Assembly: GCF_015500095.1 (NCBI RefSeq)
Contig: NZ_CP062983.1
Location: 2,666,001-2,730,000 of the forward strand
Reading direction: 5' to 3'
Origin: Phototrophicus methaneseepsis
GTDB lineage: Bacteria; Chloroflexota; Anaerolineae; Aggregatilineales; Phototrophicaceae
DNA length: 64,000 nucleotides
The notes beneath the pieces are model-generated. The model made no database searches. It was not told where the DNA came from and saw only the letters and a list, made by a program, of their open reading frames with translations. Positions within the stretch are counted from its first letter, which is position 1, and every line of letters begins with the position of its first letter. The translations under genes were made by a program, and so were the position numbers. This document shows, one piece after another, positions 8,816 through 17,845 of the stretch.

Positions 8816-9664
8816 TTATTTGATGCCTGTACGGGCGATACCGGCGATAAAGTAACGCTGGAATGCCAGGAAAACCACGATGATCGGGATAATGGAAACC
8901 AGCACCATCGCGATGATGGCAGGCCAATCCGTGTAGTAGTATCCCTTCATGAAGTTGATGCCTAGCTGCACCGTCAACATTTCTTTCTTCGTAAGGGCAA
9001 CGAGCGGCCATGCAAAAGCATTCCACCGCGTGGAAAAGCCGAGGATGACCAGGACCGCAATCGCGGGTTTGGCGAGCGGTACGACGATTTTACGGAAAAT
9101 CGTAAACTCGCCAGCGCCATCCAACCGGGCAGCTTCTAGCAGTTCATCAGGGATATCGAGCATGAACTGACGCATGAAAAACAAGCCGAAAGGCTCCGCC
9201 ATGTGTGGGCCGATCACGCTCCAATAGGAATTGACCCATCCTAATGAGGAGATGATCAGGAAGCGCGGAACGAGCAGCACTTGCAAAGGGATCATCAGGG
9301 TGGCGATGATCGAGAAGAAGATGACGTTACGCCCGCGAAATTCAAATTTGGCGAAGGTATAGCCCGCCAGCAAGTTCATGAAGACGGAACCCGTCACGGA
9401 TGTGATAACGATGAAGAAGGTATTGGCATACCAGCGCGGCCATGGCGAGTTATTCCAGCCCTCAATGAAGTTTTCCAGGGTTGGGGATTCTGGGAAGAGG
9501 ATTAAGCTGCGCGAGAATGCCTCTGACTGCGGCATGATCGTTGTCATAATCATCCAGTAAATAGGGAAGACCATGACGAGTGCACCCAGTATCAGGGCAA
9601 GCCATAGCACGATCTGGCTCAGGATGGAGCGTTCGTTTGGGTTTGAGCTTTTCGTCTTTGCCAT
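8816..9664 (-). CDS. CUT1 sugar ABC transporter permease (MalG type)
   Basis: A 282-residue inner-membrane permease with six helices. An N-terminal helix (IVLWLALILGALVMVFPIYWMIMTT) is followed by a short periplasmic loop PTLENF and the ATPase-docking EAA loop EAARLDGAGEFTIFRKIVVP. The C-terminus QRYFIAGIARTGIK is typical for MalG-like proteins. It partners the MalF-type permease whose gene ends one base upstream (9666). Length is normal. The substrate is probably a sulfated oligosaccharide, judging from the sulfatase that follows. Confidence 0.94.
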   Translation of the reverse strand: MAKTKSSNPNERSILSQIVLWLALILGALVMVFPIYWMIMTTIMPQSEAFSRSLILFPESPTLENFIEGWNNSPWPRWYANTFFIVITSVTGSVFMNLLAGYTFAKFEFRGRNVIFFSIIATLMIPLQVLLVPRFLIISSLGWVNSYWSVIGPHMAEPFGLFFMRQFMLDIPDELLEAARLDGAGEFTIFRKIVVPLAKPAIAVLVILGFSTRWNAFAWPLVALTKKEMLTVQLGINFMKGYYYTDWPAIIAMVLVSIIPIIVVFLAFQRYFIAGIARTGIK

Positions 9665-9665
9665 G

Positions 9666-10604
9666 TTAAATTCTCCCGCCCTGGTTCGACATACGCCATT
9701 GAACCACTGTGAAGGCCATAATAATCATCATAAAAACGAGGCCAATCGCGCTGGCATAGCCGAATCGCTGCGTTTCGAAAGCCATGTTATAGATATAGAT
9801 GGGGACGACGGTCGTGCTGTAACCGGGGCCACCATTAGTCATCACATAGATCAAATCGAACGATTCGAAGGAATAGATGACGTTCAGGATCAACAGTAAG
9901 AAGGTTGTTGAGCGCAGGAGTGGCAGCTTGATATAGAAGAGCTGCTGCCAGGGCAGCGCACCATCAACGCGCGCAGCTTCCAGCATATCGTTAGGGATAG
10001 ATTGCAGCCCCGCCAGATAGATGATCATACAGAAGCCTAGACGCACCCATATGGTGGCGATAATCACTGTCAGCATGGCTGTATCCGGGCTTGAAAGCCA
10101 CTGTACTTTGGCCAGCCCAAGGAGCGCGAGTAACTTATTGATGATGCCGAAGCTGTCATTGAACAGCCAGGAAACTGTCGTTGCAGTTGCGACGGCTGAA
10201 ATCACAAAGGGTATGAAATAGATCGTACGCAGGAGGGCACGCCCAGGAACACGTGGCTGATTCAGGCCCAGCGCGACCATAAGGCCGAATAACATGCTGA
10301 AGGGCACGGCACCCATGGCGAAGACAATCGTATTGGTGACAGAGGTCCAGAAAACCGGGTCCTGGAATAGTTCCGTATAATTTTGGAGGCCAATGAACTC
10401 CGGTACGCCGATGCCTTTCCATTCAAAGAGGCTCATATAGAGCGCATAGAGGATTGGAATAAAGACAAAGAGCGTAAATATCGCCAGGTTGGGCGCGATG
10501 AAAATGTAAGGAATATATTTCTTCTGATTCTGGCGCCACCATTCTTGTAAGGGATTAAGTGCTTCTGGTGGTGGCGCGGTTCTCTCGACATTGATTTGTG
10601 TCAT
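9666..10604 (-). CDS. CUT1 sugar ABC transporter permease (MalF type)
   Basis: Inner-membrane permease with a cytoplasmic N-terminus and six membrane helices, starting with YIPYIFIAPNLAIFTLFVFIP. It has the family pattern LYALYMSLFEWKG, the loop FIGLQNYTELFQDPVFW, and the ATPase-docking loop EAARVDGALPWQQLFYIKLP. I place the start at the ATG at 10604, which has GAAGG seven bases upstream, rather than at an in-frame TTG six codons earlier. Binding protein precedes it and a MalG-type permease follows. Confidence 0.93.
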   Translation of the reverse strand: MTQINVERTAPPPEALNPLQEWWRQNQKKYIPYIFIAPNLAIFTLFVFIPILYALYMSLFEWKGIGVPEFIGLQNYTELFQDPVFWTSVTNTIVFAMGAVPFSMLFGLMVALGLNQPRVPGRALLRTIYFIPFVISAVATATTVSWLFNDSFGIINKLLALLGLAKVQWLSSPDTAMLTVIIATIWVRLGFCMIIYLAGLQSIPNDMLEAARVDGALPWQQLFYIKLPLLRSTTFLLLILNVIYSFESFDLIYVMTNGGPGYSTTVVPIYIYNMAFETQRFGYASAIGLVFMMIIMAFTVVQWRMSNQGGRI

Positions 10605-10668
10605 GTCAATACCTTCATACAAAAAGGGAAATCAGCAGGGACCATAAGCCCCTGCTGATCTGGCGTGC

Positions 10669-11928
10669 TTAGTCTTCGAGGACGCGAGTAATCTTATCGG
10701 CGATATTTTGGGCGGTTTGCTCTGCGGATTGGCCGCTGGTAAAGGCCAACTCAAGCTCATCGCGCAGGATCAGGTCGATTTCCGGGAAGATTTCCATACC
10801 CTGTACGGCGGCTTTCTGAGGGTTCGTCGTCTGGGCAACTTCACCGAACAGCGTCATTTCATCGGAGAACTCTGGATATTCAATACCTTCCAGTGCTGAG
10901 TAGCGCACCGGGGTGAAGAAGCCAGTAACAGCGTAGTTCTGCATATTTTCTGTATTGGTGGCGAACTTGATGAAATCGGCGGCGATCTCAGGATATTCGC
11001 TGTCTTTGGTCACAGCGAGGCCCGTACCGCCGAGGTCAGCATCCTGGCCGTTGCCACTGCATGGCAGATAAGTGACACCCCATCCGTAGTTAGTCATGTT
11101 CTCTTGCAGCCACGGAATCCACCAGCTACCGGTGATCATCATGCCAGCAGCGCCGTTGATGAAGAGCAGTTGCCCTTCTACAGAGTACTTCATGGATGTG
11201 CTCAGCGGGGCGAGGCCATCCTGATACCAACCCTGCGTCCATTCAATCGTTTCGATGCCTTCTGGAGAGACGATGGCGGGTTCGGTGTGGTCTTCGTTCA
11301 GCAGTTGGCCGCCGTTCCCATAAAGGAACATCAGCCAGCGTTTGCCGTTCCACAGCATGACATGACCATAGTCGGCGTCTGTTTCGTCGCGTAGACGGGC
11401 TGAAACTTCGTTGAATTCGTCCCAGGACCAGCATTCGTCCATCGTTTGCGGGACTTCGACACCGATTTGCTCAAAGTAATCTTTATTGTAGAAGATAGCA
11501 TGGGTGTCGCTGTGTAGTGGCAGGCTGTAGGGTGCGCCATCGTAATTGCTAATCGTCCAGGCACCTTCGAAGAAGTCATCGCTGAAGCCTTCTTCCAGGT
11601 AAGGCGATAGGTCGATAACACCACCCGCTGAGGCGTAGAACGCGACATCACCACGGAAACCCGCGCGGACGATGTCGGGTGCTTCTCCGGCGGCCATTTC
11701 TGCGACGACCTGCTCACGCATCCCGTCGCCAGGACGTTCCAGCAAGTTGATGGTCACATTCGGATGATCAGCTTCATAGGCATCAATGATGTCCTGGAAG
11801 CCCTGTAATTCGGCACTGTTGCCCCAGACAGCAAGGTCCAATTCGACCGCTTCGTCCTGGGCAAGGCTGAGCCCTGATATCATGATAAGCAACAATGTAA
11901 CAACGAATGACCTGAATAGTTTGTTCAT
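10669..11928 (-). CDS. CUT1 sugar ABC transporter substrate-binding protein
   Basis: Extracytoplasmic sugar receptor, 419 residues. A Sec signal peptide covers residues 1-23 (MNKLFRSFVVTLLLIMISGLSLAQD). The mature protein shows the CUT1 SBP pattern AVWGNSAELQGFQDIIDAYE, then GEAPDIVRA, SLPLHSDTHAIFYNKDYFEQIG and GAAGMMITGSWWIPWL. GAGG lies six bases before the ATG. It is the first gene of the operon SBP, MalF, MalG, sulfatase, transcribed away from the HTH/receiver gene at 12064. No lipobox cysteine is visible. Confidence 0.93.
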   Translation of the reverse strand: MNKLFRSFVVTLLLIMISGLSLAQDEAVELDLAVWGNSAELQGFQDIIDAYEADHPNVTINLLERPGDGMREQVVAEMAAGEAPDIVRAGFRGDVAFYASAGGVIDLSPYLEEGFSDDFFEGAWTISNYDGAPYSLPLHSDTHAIFYNKDYFEQIGVEVPQTMDECWSWDEFNEVSARLRDETDADYGHVMLWNGKRWLMFLYGNGGQLLNEDHTEPAIVSPEGIETIEWTQGWYQDGLAPLSTSMKYSVEGQLLFINGAAGMMITGSWWIPWLQENMTNYGWGVTYLPCSGNGQDADLGGTGLAVTKDSEYPEIAADFIKFATNTENMQNYAVTGFFTPVRYSALEGIEYPEFSDEMTLFGEVAQTTNPQKAAVQGMEIFPEIDLILRDELELAFTSGQSAEQTAQNIADKITRVLED

Positions 11929-11954
11929 AAAAAACCTCTCTACTTATAATGAAC

Positions 11955-11973
11955 GGCCATCTTGCCAATGGCC
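11955..11973. promoter_or_regulatory. Inverted repeat between divergent genes
   Basis: GGCCAT and ATGGCC flank a 7-base spacer, in the 135-base gap between the sugar-transporter operon and the HTH/receiver gene. A site for a dimeric regulator is plausible. The regulator is not known; the neighbouring HTH protein is one candidate. Confidence 0.35.
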
Positions 11974-12063
11974 TTTAACACCTTACTCGATGCATATGAT
12001 ATACTTTTATATAGTGGTCAGTTGGGACATGTTTGGACATTTTGTGCCAAAAATGGAACACGT

Positions 12064-13296
12064 ATGAATAAAATAACCAAAGAACTTTTTTTTGAAGAAA
12101 CCTTCAATGTTTACCAGAATCTCTACAATCGGGTATATCTACGGCAGAGCCCACTTGCGGAGCTGCTGGTACCCAATACCAACCCCAAATTAAAAGCCCA
12201 AAATCTCCATAGTTTGCTGCTGAAGTCCATTAATGATATGCGGCCTAGCCCGGGCGCGCCGGTGACGTCCAATGAATGGCGTCAGCATCGGTTGCTCGTC
12301 CTGCGTTATGTGGATGGGCTAGAACCGCAGGCTGTAGCGGATCAACTTGCAATCAGCCGTCGGCATTTTTACCGCGTTCATAAAGAAGCTGTAGAGATCA
12401 TCGCGGAAGTGCTATGGGAGAGTTACATTGCTCGTGGAGATGTCTCTGTCGCTGACGTGCCAAAGCGGGCAAATGTACAAGGCGACGATCATTTAACGTC
12501 GCTGCGGGCGGAAGTCGAGCATTTGACAGGCCAGAAAAGTAACCAGCGCTGTCGTTTACAGGATGTGGTCGAGAGTGTAATCCCGCTTGTGCGTATTATG
12601 GCGCACCAAAAAGGTGTGGTGCTCGATGTTCATCTGGAATCAGAATCTATCTACTTTGGCGTAGACGCTGTCATATTGCGGCAAATCTTGTTAGGCATTA
12701 TCAATCATCTGGTGACGCTCTTAGAGGGTGGCAAAATCTTCATTACGATTGAACCTGAAGCCGATACGTATCAATTGCGTATTGTCGGGCATGGTTACCG
12801 CACGCAGACTGTCGACCTGACGAAGTTGACAACTGTGAACGAACTGGCTTCTATCAACCAAATTGTGCTCTATCTGGCAGAGCAAACGGCGCATTATGCG
12901 GAGTTCCGTCTACAGGCACCTACGGTCTCGCCAAGAGCCGTGCTGGTCGTTGATGATAATGAAGAAGTCGCCCAGTTATTTAAGTCTTATTTAAACAAGA
13001 ATGACTATCGTTGTATGATCGCAAATTCTGGCGAAGAAGCGATCCAACTTGCGAAGACGATGCAGCCTTATGCCATTACGCTGGATGTTATGATGCCGGA
13101 TATTGACGGCTGGGCGGTGCTCCAGATGCTGCATAACAATATTGAGACGCGCCATATTCCCGTCATTATCTGTACCGTGATCGGGGCCCAGGAACTCGCT
13201 TTAGCCCTGGGCGCACATGCTTTGTTGGAAAAGCCCGTGACCGAGCAGGTGCTCATCGCCACGTTGGAAGGGCTTGGTTATCCAGCCGTGACATAA
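12064..13296 (+). CDS. HTH / degenerate HATPase-like / receiver protein
   Basis: A regulator of about 410 residues with three parts. The N-terminal 110 or so residues carry a sigma-like helix-turn-helix (LRYVDGLEPQAVADQLAISRRHFYRVHKEA). The middle (from about LQDVVESVIPLVRIMAHQKGV to RIVGHG) has the strand/helix order of a histidine-kinase ATPase domain, with LRQILLGIINHLVTL where LRQVLxNLLxNAIK is expected; the Asn needed for Mg-ATP is displaced and no proper G boxes follow. The C-terminus is a canonical receiver domain: VLVVDDNEE, phospho-acceptor Asp in TLDVMMPDIDG, then LLEKP. I chose the ATG at 12064; the frame is open further upstream but into the divergent promoter region. It faces the hybrid kinase at 13310-15412, with only 13 bases between their ends, so the two may form a signalling pair. 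Output targets are unknown; the divergent sugar operon is a candidate. Confidence 0.75.
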   Translation: MNKITKELFFEETFNVYQNLYNRVYLRQSPLAELLVPNTNPKLKAQNLHSLLLKSINDMRPSPGAPVTSNEWRQHRLLVLRYVDGLEPQAVADQLAISRRHFYRVHKEAVEIIAEVLWESYIARGDVSVADVPKRANVQGDDHLTSLRAEVEHLTGQKSNQRCRLQDVVESVIPLVRIMAHQKGVVLDVHLESESIYFGVDAVILRQILLGIINHLVTLLEGGKIFITIEPEADTYQLRIVGHGYRTQTVDLTKLTTVNELASINQIVLYLAEQTAHYAEFRLQAPTVSPRAVLVVDDNEEVAQLFKSYLNKNDYRCMIANSGEEAIQLAKTMQPYAITLDVMMPDIDGWAVLQMLHNNIETRHIPVIICTVIGAQELALALGAHALLEKPVTEQVLIATLEGLGYPAVT

Positions 13297-13309
13297 TGCC
13301 TTTATTTCC

Positions 13310-15412
13310 TTATAAAGCGCTGATGATCTGTCCCATCCACGTTAAGATGTTCGAAGCTGGTAAATTGGCAGGTGGGATGAGATACAGCGGCTGCTCTATA
13401 GACTCAATATCGCCAATCGTGTCCTGGCTGGTCAGGGTAACGATGGGTAAATCCGCATAATCTGCATTGGCTCGGATACGCTGAATGGTATCCAGGCCTT
13501 GCCGATCAGACATATCCAGGTCCACAAAGACAAAATGCGGCTGATGTAGTTCCAGCATTTCTAGCCCTTCTGTTTTGCTGAAAGCATCAATAACGTGGAA
13601 GCGCCGGATCGGGTGATCCAGCATCCGGTTAAACAGGCGGACGAAATCTTCGTCTTCCGCGATAATCAGCACTTTGTCGATATTAGCCCCGTAGCGGCGC
13701 ATGACATTCCACAGAGCCTCACGTTCCAACGGCTTGTATAAATAGCCGCCAATCGCGAACTGGTCACTCCTCGGTGTGGCAAAGCAAAGCGTCATAAGCA
13801 GAACATTGGTTGTATCAAATATCGTTTGCAGGTCCTCGGGCGGCGGGACTTCGATGCTGCCCTGATCAAAGATGATGGCATCGGGTAGGGTCTTGCCAAC
13901 TACCGAGAGCGTCTCTTCCAGGTCCTGGACCACATGAATCTGGCAGTCGCTTAAATACTGTGAGATGAGAGAAATTGTAAAGTGGCTTTGTGTGACGACG
14001 ATGACTGTGTGAGACCGTGTGACGCGCGTCGAAAATGGTGCTGTTTCCTTTGGTTTAGAAATGCTAGAAACGCTGGATTCAAAGCCTTTATAAGGAATGA
14101 AAAAACGGATGGTTGTGCCGCCGTTGACTGTGCTTTCAACATCAATTTGCCCATTGTGCAGTTCAATAAATTGTTTGCTGATCGCCAGCCCAAGCCCCGT
14201 GACGCGCTGCTGATGAATATCCGATTGGTGGAAAGCCTCAAAGATCGTTTTCACCTGTTCCTGGGACATGCCAACGCCCGTATCCTGAATAATAAATTGG
14301 ATGCCATCTTCCAGGCATTTTGTCGTAAAGTTGATGCTGCCACTATCCGTAAAGCGGATGGCATTGTTCAATAAATTCAAGATGATTTGCCTGAATCGTG
14401 TTTGATCCAGCCACATATCCGGCATATGGTCTTCTAGTTGGAGGTTCATCTCAAGCGACTTTGCATCCGCCAGGCTGCGGATGGTATCCACGGCTTGGAT
14501 AATGAGTTGTTCAGGGTTGCTCTTGGTGGGCTTGATAGAAAGCTGCGCGGCTTGTATCCGTGCCATATCCAGCACATCATTGATTAGGCCCTGTAGGTGT
14601 GTGGCGTTGCGATGAATGATGCTAAGGTCGCGTACATAGGCAAAGGGCAATTCTGCGCCATAATGTTCCGGCGAATCGATCATCAAGCTCGTGAAGCCAA
14701 CGATCAGGTTAAGCGGGGTTCGTAATTCATGGCTGACGTTCTGGGCAAATTCTTGTTTCAGCCGTGTTGCTTCGTAAGCTCGGTCTAATGCTGCGGCAAG
14801 GCGCTTGTTGATGTGGCTTACACGGGTGCGCGCTTCGTCTAGCTGCTTGGAGACGCGTCGCAGCTCTGCTTCTCGGTCCCTCGCGTGGACCTGATCTTGA
14901 TACACCGATGTGAAGGCGGACCAGATCGTCAGGAGTGTATCGTTGAGATGCAGCGGGAGCACCGTCTGATAGATGACCACAAGATAAAGCACAAACAGGC
15001 TGGAAATACTGATGCGGCTGTAAAGGGTGATAATGCCAGCCAGCAGCAGCACGCTTGCAACGACGGTAATGCGGTGTTCGTTGTTGTAAACGAGTTGGTG
15101 CGTCACAACGGTTGGCAGAATAAACAGAAAGAGGGCGGCTTCAGTATTAAAGGCGATTGCGGCACAGCTTACGGCGGCGATACCACCCCAGATGAGGCTT
15201 GCCACAGCGATAGAATAATATTTGGAGCGGGCAAAAGATGCGATTAAGGTGGCCCCGGCTAGCAAACCGATACTGAGCCAATGCATGAGCGTGCTGGTAT
15301 GTGTCGGGTAGAGCAACCAGAACAGCCAGCAATAGATGACAAAGCCATTTAAGATCGTAATTAGATGGATCGTACTTTTATTTGAAACAGCAAGTTCAGA
15401 ATCTAAGTTCAA
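13310..15412 (-). CDS. Hybrid sensor histidine kinase with two receiver-like domains
   Basis: A 700-residue membrane kinase. About six hydrophobic helices (residues 15-170) are followed by a coiled coil (ARDREAELRRVSKQLDEARTRV). The H-box is QEFAQNVSHELRTPLNLIVGF. The ATPase domain has the N-box NLLNNAIRFT, G1 DTGVGMS and GLGLAISKQFIE. Two receiver-like domains follow. The first (about 475-590) lacks the usual acidic pair and has FDQGS at the acceptor position. The second (about 595-700) keeps IIAEDED and an acceptor Asp in FVFVDLDMSDRQG, but the conserved C-terminal Lys-Pro is replaced by LIPPAN. The start is a TTG at 15412 with no nearby ATG. It converges on the HTH/receiver gene at 12064-13296. 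The sensed signal is unknown. Confidence 0.88.
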   Translation of the reverse strand: MNLDSELAVSNKSTIHLITILNGFVIYCWLFWLLYPTHTSTLMHWLSIGLLAGATLIASFARSKYYSIAVASLIWGGIAAVSCAAIAFNTEAALFLFILPTVVTHQLVYNNEHRITVVASVLLLAGIITLYSRISISSLFVLYLVVIYQTVLPLHLNDTLLTIWSAFTSVYQDQVHARDREAELRRVSKQLDEARTRVSHINKRLAAALDRAYEATRLKQEFAQNVSHELRTPLNLIVGFTSLMIDSPEHYGAELPFAYVRDLSIIHRNATHLQGLINDVLDMARIQAAQLSIKPTKSNPEQLIIQAVDTIRSLADAKSLEMNLQLEDHMPDMWLDQTRFRQIILNLLNNAIRFTDSGSINFTTKCLEDGIQFIIQDTGVGMSQEQVKTIFEAFHQSDIHQQRVTGLGLAISKQFIELHNGQIDVESTVNGGTTIRFFIPYKGFESSVSSISKPKETAPFSTRVTRSHTVIVVTQSHFTISLISQYLSDCQIHVVQDLEETLSVVGKTLPDAIIFDQGSIEVPPPEDLQTIFDTTNVLLMTLCFATPRSDQFAIGGYLYKPLEREALWNVMRRYGANIDKVLIIAEDEDFVRLFNRMLDHPIRRFHVIDAFSKTEGLEMLELHQPHFVFVDLDMSDRQGLDTIQRIRANADYADLPIVTLTSQDTIGDIESIEQPLYLIPPANLPASNILTWMGQIISAL

Positions 15413-15525
15413 CTTGAAGGTGCCTAATTCTCTATTTGTATGTCTTGTATGTCGCTTGATTTTATCAGCAGGTGAGGCGGATCGCAGGCAAAATGTCTGT
15501 ATTGGTATGTGAAAAGCAGGAAATG

Positions 15526-15559
15526 AAAAAGGGCGAGATCACACGATCTCGCCCTTTTT
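15526..15559 (-). terminator. Intrinsic terminator of the second sugar-transporter operon
   Basis: A 15-bp perfect stem (AAAAAGGGCGAGATC with its complement at 15545-15559) and an ACAC loop, 22 bases after the stop of the binding-protein gene. It is flanked by T-runs in both directions. Confidence 0.93.
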
Positions 15560-15581
15560 GTGCTAACTATGCATGCGGAAG

Positions 15582-16898
15582 TTACTTGACGATCAGTCGT
15601 TCGATCAAGGCTTGCAAGTCCGCAGCGGCTTGCTCAACGCTAGATTGACCGTAAGCAACTTGCTGACCAATCAGTTCAAGCTCGTTCACGAACTCCTGGT
15701 CATTCGGCAGGTTTGGCCCTTGTGGGACGGTGCGGTCGGCGACTGCATCGTAGATATGATACACTGCCGCGTCAATGTCAGTCGCTTGTTCTGAGATGGA
15801 CTGACGAACAACCGGTGAGGAAGGTACACCACGGTTGGTTTCAAGGATCGCGCCGGCTTCAGGGCTGGTCACGAAGAAATTAACGAACAGGGCTGCTGCT
15901 TCTTTGTTTGCACTGTTGTTATTGATGCCAAGGTATTGGCTCATCTGGATGGCATAGGCAGGCTCGCCGCCGGAGGGCAGTGTCGTCATGCTGAGCTCAT
16001 CAGTCGTTGCTGCCTGGTAGGCCGCGACCTGGTTGCTCCAAACAAGGTTGATTGCTGCATCGCCCGCAATCAGTGCTGAGCTATCCGGGCCATCTTCTGT
16101 GTAGGTGTAGGTGGTATCCGCGTCGGGGATCAGGCCTTCTTCGCGCATATCTGCCCACATTTGCAGCCATGCTTCTGCTGTTTCAACGGTTGCATAGGAT
16201 GTGCCGCCATCGTCCAGCGTCCAGATCGGCTCACCTTGCTGGGTGTAGAAGTAGCTGAGGTAGTTCGCCTGGTTCATGCTGTTATCCACGAAGGGAGCAA
16301 CGCCTTCTGGCAGTGCTTCTTTCAGGGTTCTACCGTATTCGATAAGTTCTTCCCAGGTCATATTGTCTTCAGGCAGATCAACACCTGCGGCCTCGATCAT
16401 TGTCTTGTTGTAGACGAGGACGAGGGTGTTCGTGCCAAGGCTCACCGCGTACAGATTGCCATCAAGGTCTGTGGCCGGGGTCAGTGCAGCCTGGTCGAAT
16501 GTTTCAGGCGTATCGATCATGAGCTGCTCGCCGAGATAGTCATTGAGCGGTTCAAGATACTGAACGTAATCGGGCCAGTTGCCGCCGAACTGGATGACGT
16601 CGGGGGCGTTATCGGCTGCAAGCTGAGTATCCAGAATCTGGAAGTGATCGCCTGCGCCACCGTTTGGCTCGCCGATGACAGTGATATCAGGATATGCAGC
16701 TTCAAACAACTCGATAACTGCGAGTGTTCTTTCTGCGCGGTCGTCGTTACCCCACCAACTCATGCGGATTTCCGCGGGGCCACCTGTGTATTCCGGGAGT
16801 TCTTCGGAATCAGTCTGTGCGCCTGCGGGCACAGCATAGATGATCATCATCAGCGCGAGTAAGGCTGTGAGCGCGATTGTGTTAATTTTTCTCATCAT
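15582..16898 (-). CDS. CUT1 sugar ABC transporter substrate-binding protein
   Basis: A 438-residue extracytoplasmic sugar receptor with a Sec signal peptide (MMRKINTIALTALLALMMI, cleavage after VPAGAQ). CUT1 features are IRMSWWGNDDRAERTLAVIELF, NAPDVIQFGGNWPDYV, LVYNKTMIEAAGVDLPEDNMTWEEL and AINLVWSNQVAAYQ. GGAG precedes the ATG at a normal distance. It is the last gene of an operon whose order is LacI regulator, two permeases, binding protein, which differs from the binding-protein-first order of the other two CUT1 operons in this window. A GH78 rhamnosidase is transcribed divergently from the same cluster, so rhamnose-containing oligosaccharides are a reasonable guess as ligand. Confidence 0.92.
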   Translation of the reverse strand: MMRKINTIALTALLALMMIIYAVPAGAQTDSEELPEYTGGPAEIRMSWWGNDDRAERTLAVIELFEAAYPDITVIGEPNGGAGDHFQILDTQLAADNAPDVIQFGGNWPDYVQYLEPLNDYLGEQLMIDTPETFDQAALTPATDLDGNLYAVSLGTNTLVLVYNKTMIEAAGVDLPEDNMTWEELIEYGRTLKEALPEGVAPFVDNSMNQANYLSYFYTQQGEPIWTLDDGGTSYATVETAEAWLQMWADMREEGLIPDADTTYTYTEDGPDSSALIAGDAAINLVWSNQVAAYQAATTDELSMTTLPSGGEPAYAIQMSQYLGINNNSANKEAAALFVNFFVTSPEAGAILETNRGVPSSPVVRQSISEQATDIDAAVYHIYDAVADRTVPQGPNLPNDQEFVNELELIGQQVAYGQSSVEQAAADLQALIERLIVK

Positions 16899-16998
16899 TG
16901 AATTCTCCAGTTTTGTAATAGTTTCTAATTTCTGCGGAAGAGACCAAAATACGTGTCCTAAATCAAACCATGTATAAAAACTCCTTTCATTGATGAAT

Positions 16999-17844
16999 CT
17001 AACCCTTTAAGCCCGTGGTTGTAATACCTTGGACGAAGTATTTTTGCAGAGAGAAAAACAGGATGAATGCGGGAACAATGGACAGTGTCGACATTGCCAA
17101 CGCGCCGCCCCAGTTGGAGACTGCACCTGCATCACCAACGAATGTGCGCAAGGCTCTTGATACGGTGTAGGTATCTGGCCTTGTGAGGTATAGCAGATGA
17201 TTGAAAAAGTCGTCCCACGTCCATAAGAATGTGAATAGCGCGGTTGTGACGAGGGCAGGGCTGGCGAGCGGTATGATCACGCGTAGGAAGACGCCAACTT
17301 TGCTGCACCCATCAATGATCGCTGCTTCTTCAATCTCTTTTGGCAGGCTGCGCATGAACTGCACAAGCAGAAAGACGAAGAATGCATCTGTTGCCAGGAA
17401 CTTCGGCACAAGGATCGGCAGATAGGTTCCGACCCAGCCAAAGGTATTGAACATGATATAGCGGGGTACAAGCGTAACGTGCCCCGGCAGCATCAACGTC
17501 GCCATCATCACGGCAAACCAGAACCCTTTGCCAGCGAATTTGAGGCGTGCGAATGCATAAGCTGCCATGGAGCAGGATATTAAGTTACCCACGATTGCCA
17601 CGGCACACATCAGGAGCGAATTTGTAAAGAATGTGCCGAAGGATGTCCCGGCGTAGCCCTTCCACCCTGTGACGTAGTTTTCAAAGGTTACCGTTTGTGG
17701 TATCAGCCCAGGATCGCTAAAGATCAAATTGTTGGGCTTGAATGAGCTGACAATCATCCAGGCAACTGGATAGATCATGAACAAGCCCAGTGCGATGATA
17801 AAGATATGCGTCATTGCGTGGCGTACAAACGTGCCGTTTTTCAT
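16999..17844 (-). CDS. CUT1 sugar ABC transporter permease (MalG type)
   Basis: Inner-membrane permease of about 281 residues with six helices, the first being IFIIALGLFMIYPVAWMIVSSF. The ATPase-docking loop reads EEAAIIDGCSKVGVFLRVIIP, and the protein ends QKYFVQGITTTGLKG. The reading frame is open for another 23 codons upstream, but that would overlap the previous permease. I chose the ATG at 17844 because GGAG lies six bases before it, and the previous stop codon ends one base before the ATG, an arrangement that suggests translational coupling. Confidence 0.93.
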   Translation of the reverse strand: MKNGTFVRHAMTHIFIIALGLFMIYPVAWMIVSSFKPNNLIFSDPGLIPQTVTFENYVTGWKGYAGTSFGTFFTNSLLMCAVAIVGNLISCSMAAYAFARLKFAGKGFWFAVMMATLMLPGHVTLVPRYIMFNTFGWVGTYLPILVPKFLATDAFFVFLLVQFMRSLPKEIEEAAIIDGCSKVGVFLRVIIPLASPALVTTALFTFLWTWDDFFNHLLYLTRPDTYTVSRALRTFVGDAGAVSNWGGALAMSTLSIVPAFILFFSLQKYFVQGITTTGLKG

Positions 17845-17845
17845 C

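Noticed and set aside
16161-16862. Plus-strand open frame of 233 codons opposite the second sugar-binding protein
   Set aside because: Antisense shadow of a strong gene; no recognisable domain and no start signal.
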